DNA from: Balamuthia mandrillaris
Lineage: Eukaryota > Discosea > Longamoebia > Balamuthiidae
Length of the DNA stretch: 64,000 bases
NCBI GenBank assembly: GCA_031835245.1
Contig: JAVKOQ010000035.1
Coordinates: 1 to 64,000 of the forward strand
Reading direction: 5' to 3'
Positions 59,270 to 64,000 of this stretch are shown here, piece after piece. The notes under the pieces were generated by a model. The model was given only the letters and a program-made list of their open reading frames with translations. It was not told the DNA's origin and searched no databases. Each line of letters begins with the position of its first letter. Within the stretch, counting starts at the first letter, position 1. A program made the position numbers and the translations under genes.

Positions 59270-59737
59270 TGTGTGACTCTGTTCTATAAAAATAGAATTG
59301 GTTGCTGCAAACGAAAACATATCTGCCAACACGATCAGTGCTATAAAGTTCCCTCAAGCTGTGCTTGATGCCAAGAAAGGGCCTACTCTTCTCTCCATCA
59401 TCAAACAAAAGGTTCTCTTTTTTTTTTCTGCTTCTTCTTTTTGTTTCTAACAGGAAAAATACAGGGCAAAGTGGAACTCGCTGGTGGCCTTCACCCAGAC
59501 ATAAAGCCCACTTACTTCCGTATCGGACACATGGGATACAGCGTTACTAAAAACAAGTTTGTGTTACTCTCTCTCTCAATTTGCTCATTTTTTTAACTGT
59601 TTTTCTGCTGTTGTGCTAGGGAACATCACCATCTTGAAAAAGCCATTGCTGCTTTGGAGATTGGTCTCTCTGACAAGGAGATTGGTCATTCGTTCAAACC
59701 CAACATCGGAGTGGAGACGTTGCGCCACAACATGTAA
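57391..59737 (+). CDS. Alanine-glyoxylate/serine-pyruvate aminotransferase
   Basis: Ten exons close in frame to 453 residues: 57391-57574, 57779-57891, 57983-58131, 58384-58577, 58637-58788, 58865-59033, 59097-59171, 59296-59411, 59465-59556, 59620-59737. Residues 1-40 form a mitochondrial presequence (MRRALTFANP, Arg/Ser/Ala-rich, no acids). The fold-type I core has GPIEFSPKVLEAM, VVAGSGTLGWDM, HVDTSTGVL, VVDGVCATGAEEL and the PLP lysine in LTASQKAIGVPPGLS. This is the AGXT1 class, which turns glyoxylate plus alanine into glycine plus pyruvate. The C-terminus LRHNM is not a peroxisomal PTS1, so a mitochondrial site is favoured. Confidence 0.93.
58221..58340 (+). repeat. (CCT)n intronic microsatellite
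   Basis: About 40 CCT units, preceded by CTT/TTCTTG units, fill the third intron of the aminotransferase gene. Its strict purine/pyrimidine strand split could allow triplex (H-DNA) formation. Confidence 0.9.
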
Positions 59738-59923
59738 AACAAAAACTTGTTTGAACCGGCGTACCACTGATGTATACATACTCGAAACAGTATAAACCAC
59801 GTCACCATCACACACCAGTGCTTTACGCCAACATGGTCGTCTTCTTTTTTTCAACGAATGGCTGTTTGGAAGAAGCGGTGGCCTTTTTTTTAAAAAAAAA
59901 ACGTTTTACGGTCTATTTCTGAG

Positions 59924-61084
59924 TTAGGGGCATCCATTCTGTCTCGCCCAGCTTAACACTTCCTGTTGGCCCTTTCTTTCAGCGTTGGTGCGAGTTCTTC
60001 CATCCCAAGGGCACCCGTTTGCTCTGAGCCATTGCAGCACTTCCAAGTGGCCATTCAGCGCAGCAGCGGCACAAACGGCTTCATTCCAAGGGCATCCTTG
60101 CTCATGGGCCCATTTCAGCACTTCGAAATGCCCTTCGTGTGCTGCTGTATAGCAGGTCTCTTCATCCCATGGACAGCCATTCGCTCTCGCCCATTGCAGC
60201 ACTGCCAGATGGCCGTTCATAGCAGCACCGACACAAGTGGATTCATCCCAAGGGCATCCGTTCGCTCTCAGCCATTGCAGCACTTCCAAATGGCCATCGG
60301 TAGCAGCACTGACACAAGTGGATTCATCCCAAGGGCATCCGTTCGCTCTCAGCCATTTCAGCGCTTCCAAATGGCCATTCCCAGCAGCGGAGGCGCAAGT
60401 GCCCTCATCCCAAGGGCATCCGTTTGCTCTCAGCCATTTCAGCACCTCCAAGTGCCCGTTCTCTGCTGCGCCGGTGCAAAGCTGGTCATCCCAAGGGCAT
60501 CCGTTTGCCTGCAGGTATTTCAGGACATCCAAATGGCCGCTCTCAGCAGCATACATGGCACAAGTGGATTCATTCCAAGGGCAGCCTTGCTCTCTAGCCC
60601 ACTTCAGCACCTCCAAATGCCCGTTCCCAGCCGCGCAGGCGCAAGTCTCTTCATCCCAAGGGCACTGGTTCTCTCGAGCCCATTTCAGCACTTCCAAGTG
60701 GCCGCGCTGAGCAGCTGCGGCGCAGGTCCACTCGTCCCAAGGGCATCCGTTTGCTCTCGCCCATCGCAACGCCTCCAAACAGCCATGCCTGGCAATCCAC
60801 ACGCAGGTCACCTCCCTCCAAGGGCAGTCATATTGGAGGCGCGCCCATTGCAAGGCAGCCAGGGAGGCGCAGGCCCACGGCAAGGAGAGCACCCGGCGAA
60901 GGTGGGGAGGGCTGCAGCCGTACCATCGGCGACAGGTCCGCGCAGCAGCCGCTACGCTGTCATCGGGCAGGGACTCCAAGATGTGGCAGAGTACCTCCTC
61001 CAGCAGCGCGTCCTCCGTCCAACACGCCTTCAACTGGCCATCCCCATGCTGCCCGCCATGTTCACCATCGGTGGTGGAGCTCAT
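59924..61084 (-). CDS. F-box protein with GCPWD ankyrin-like repeats
   Basis: A single exon of 386 residues. An F-box-like segment at residues about 28-70 (LEEVLCHILESLPDDSVAAA, RTCRRWYG) is followed by about eleven repeats of 27-28 residues with the pattern xGHLEVLKWARANGCPWDExTCAxAAxN. These are divergent ankyrin-type repeats, common as large families in amoebae, brown algae and giant viruses of amoebae. F-box plus repeat suggests a substrate adaptor of an SCF ligase. The uniform repeats, lack of introns and higher GC set it apart from neighbours, and gene exchange with a large DNA virus or repeat-driven expansion are both possible. The stop at 59924 leaves the last repeat cut at GCP. Confidence 0.87.
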   Translation of the reverse strand: MSSTTDGEHGGQHGDGQLKACWTEDALLEEVLCHILESLPDDSVAAAARTCRRWYGCSPPHLRRVLSLPWACASLAALQWARLQYDCPWREVTCVWIARHGCLEALRWARANGCPWDEWTCAAAAQRGHLEVLKWARENQCPWDEETCACAAGNGHLEVLKWAREQGCPWNESTCAMYAAESGHLDVLKYLQANGCPWDDQLCTGAAENGHLEVLKWLRANGCPWDEGTCASAAGNGHLEALKWLRANGCPWDESTCVSAATDGHLEVLQWLRANGCPWDESTCVGAAMNGHLAVLQWARANGCPWDEETCYTAAHEGHFEVLKWAHEQGCPWNEAVCAAAALNGHLEVLQWLRANGCPWDGRTRTNAERKGQQEVLSWARQNGCP

Positions 61085-61277
61085 TCTCGCTTTTTTTGTT
61101 CTTGTTCTTCTTCTTGTTGGTGCTGTTCTTCTTCTTGTTCTTCTTTCTGCTTCTCGTTCTTCTTCTTCTTCTTCTTCTTGTATGTGTGGTGTAGTTAGTA
61201 TAGTATAGCAGAGTAGAGCAAGTGCCTCTCTAATATTTATTTAGAAAAAAAAACCCAAAGAGAGAGGAGAAAGAGCG

Positions 61278-61695
61278 ATGGCTTCCGCGGTACGTGGTGG
61301 AGCCTCCAGCAGGCATGGCGGCTCGCGGCTCTGCTTTGCTGCGTTGGCGGGAGGAAACAGGGCGATGCTCTCAACGGCAGGTTCGGCTTGTCGGTCGACC
61401 CGCTTCTCTCCCTCCTCCTTCTCGCGTGGGCTCGCTTCTCCTCAGCATCGATGGCTCTGCCCTCCTTTTCACAGCAGCTACGAGTTTGGCTTGCGTTCTG
61501 CTCTCTTCTGCACGAAAGCCACAAGCGAGAAGGAGGAACGAGACAATGAATCCTCTGCTGCAGCAGATGATGGTATCCGCACTACTTACATCGATCAGCA
61601 GAAACCTTTAATCTCACCCCTTTTTTTTTTAATCACAAACACCAGACCAAGCAAAAGAAGTGCTGGTTTATGAGAACTCACGAGCTGAGTACGCC

Positions 61696-61743
<48 letters not shown>

Positions 61744-62413
61744 AACGCTTTCCAACATGCATCTCATCGGCACCCCACCAAACAACAAATGCAGCACGTG
61801 GCGGCAAAGCTGGCGCAACGCACTGTTTCTTCAGCTAACAGGGTCCCTCGGCTTGGCGGGTTTCTCCCTCTCCAACGGGTTCGAGGTCCTCCCCTTCTCG
61901 CCTGCTGTCTTGTACATTTCCTACGGCGCCAGTTTGGTTTGCACCGCCGTCATCTACTCCTTCGTTCGTCCCATCGTGCTGCAGCTGCACGCCATCTATG
62001 GGGGTGCTCCACCACAACCAGGGGCACAACCAGGAGGGGAAGAACGAAAAGAAGAAGAGCCCAAGGGAGAGCCCCAACGACCACAGCCCACTTCTGTTCG
62101 GATCACCACGCTGGGCTTCTTCCTGAAGCCGGTCGAGAGGGAGTTTCCCTTGCATGCCGTTCGAGAGTTTAGGGGCTATGGCCCAGCAGCCAGGGAAGGA
62201 ACGTGGCAAGTGGCCCGTGAAAACAAGATGTTCACCATGCTCACCGCAAAGCCCCCTCCATCAGAGTCCTCCTCCTCGCCTATCTCCTCTGCGCACATGT
62301 ACTACTCCCTTGAGAACACGCCTGAGTCCAACGTGAAGCGGCCTGAACTGTTGCAGCTGATACTGGATGGCGGACTACCACCAAGCCAGAGCGATACTGC
62401 ACCACAACAATGA
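61278..62413 (+). CDS. TMEM223-like mitochondrial inner-membrane protein
   Basis: Three exons, 61278-61572, 61646-61688 and 61795-62413, close in frame to 318 residues. The first 65 residues are Arg/Ser/Ala-rich and lack acids until late, fitting a mitochondrial presequence. QAKEVLVYENSRA leads into two membrane helices (FLQLTGSLGLAGFSLSNG and AVLYISYGASLVCTAVIYSF), then VRITTLGFFLKPVEREFPL. This order resembles TMEM223, linked in animals to cytochrome c oxidase assembly, or its relatives TMEM186/TMEM70. The family call is tentative. Confidence 0.6.
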
Positions 62414-62601
62414 TCAGCATTAGCATCAGCAAACTCCTTCTCAAACAGCAGATGGAGACGAGAGAAGCAGCGTACCATTACACATAAACAAACTCTAAAC
62501 AAAAAAAAACCAAAGGTCTGTTTGTTGCTTTGTACACGCGTAGCAGTTATATACCTGGTGAGGCAGAGCAACCAAGGGTCATGCAGAAGTGACTCACCTG
62601 C

Positions 62602-63733
<1,132 letters not shown>

Positions 63734-64000
63734 CTGGTTTAAAAAAAAAAACATGCACAGATTGCAGAAGTAGTGGAAGATTAGACGACGCCTTTCTGGT
63801 CTCACAGTGATAAAACCACGTTGGTTATTTTGTTAAAGCTCTCTCTCTACACGCACTCACCCAGTCGCATCTCTTTACTCTTTTGCAATGCAGTGATGCT
63901 TGTTTGTTCTAATCCTCTTGTCCTTGTTCTTCTTCTTTGCTTCCTTCTTGCCTTGCCTTGCGTCTCTTACTTTTCTTTTGTGAAAAACAAAGAGAGAGGG
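63734..64000. other. Window end, possible 5' exons of the SAYSVFN gene
   Basis: Minus-strand text near 63770-63830 could hold a first exon, but frames do not join cleanly to 63733. A Leu/Cys/Phe-coding, CT-rich stretch fills the end. No independent gene seen. Confidence 0.35.

Noticed and set aside
59966-61198. A 410-codon plus-strand frame opposite the GCPWD gene
   Set aside because: Mirror of the repeat on the antisense strand; only the minus strand has an F-box and ankyrin-type pattern.

Overview
This is a gene-dense nuclear window from a protist. It holds 27 protein genes I can support, most split by short GT-AG introns; only three (sulfotransferase, GCPWD-repeat protein, small membrane protein) look intronless. 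No bacterial, organellar or viral genome features, rRNA genes or CRISPR arrays are visible. The gene content suggests an amoebozoan, possibly a discosean near Acanthamoeba or Balamuthia: a Frizzled/Smoothened-like receptor, a retinoblastoma-type pocket protein, a TKL kinase, a SAM-domain tyrosine kinase, a TBC-TLDc protein, a G-gamma subunit and an F-box protein with GCPWD repeats. The species is inference only. Exon limits were worked out by eye from splice sites and reading phase; most genes close in frame.

Layout. 0-10 kb: a small SAP-motif protein (+), a 60-bp inverted repeat, a TBC1D24-like TBC-TLDc protein (+), a secreted nucleoside phosphorylase (+) and a DUF924-TilS fusion (-). 10-26 kb, all (-): a Cdc4-type F-box/WD40 protein, a Rab7-like GTPase with a myristoylation N-terminus, a Frizzled-like receptor, an Rb-like pocket protein of about 1333 residues, and a second F-box/WD40 protein. 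25.5-34.4 kb: an Afi1-type DENN protein (+), RPN8 of the 26S proteasome (-), IST1 of ESCRT-III (+) and threonine synthase (+). 34.4-45 kb: a seven-helix TKL kinase (-), a small membrane protein (-), a sulfotransferase (+), a 67-residue G-gamma (+) and a SAM-tyrosine kinase (+). 45-64 kb: RRP36 (-), a small membrane protein (-), cytosolic IleRS (+), a CD225/dispanin protein (-), a WH1-like protein (-), a mitochondrial-type alanine-glyoxylate aminotransferase (+), the F-box/GCPWD protein (-), a TMEM223-like protein (+) and a SAYSVFN protein (-).

Themes. Signalling (Frizzled-like receptor, G-gamma, 7TM kinase, tyrosine kinase), membrane traffic (Rab7-like, TBC-TLDc, DENN, IST1), protein turnover (two or three F-box proteins, RPN8) and cell cycle (pocket protein with E2F-type sites in its own upstream region) are over-represented. 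Introns carry long pyrimidine microsatellites whose strand follows the transcript. Several genes use microexons of 10-26 nt. A motif near TGTCGACAAA recurs close to gene starts.
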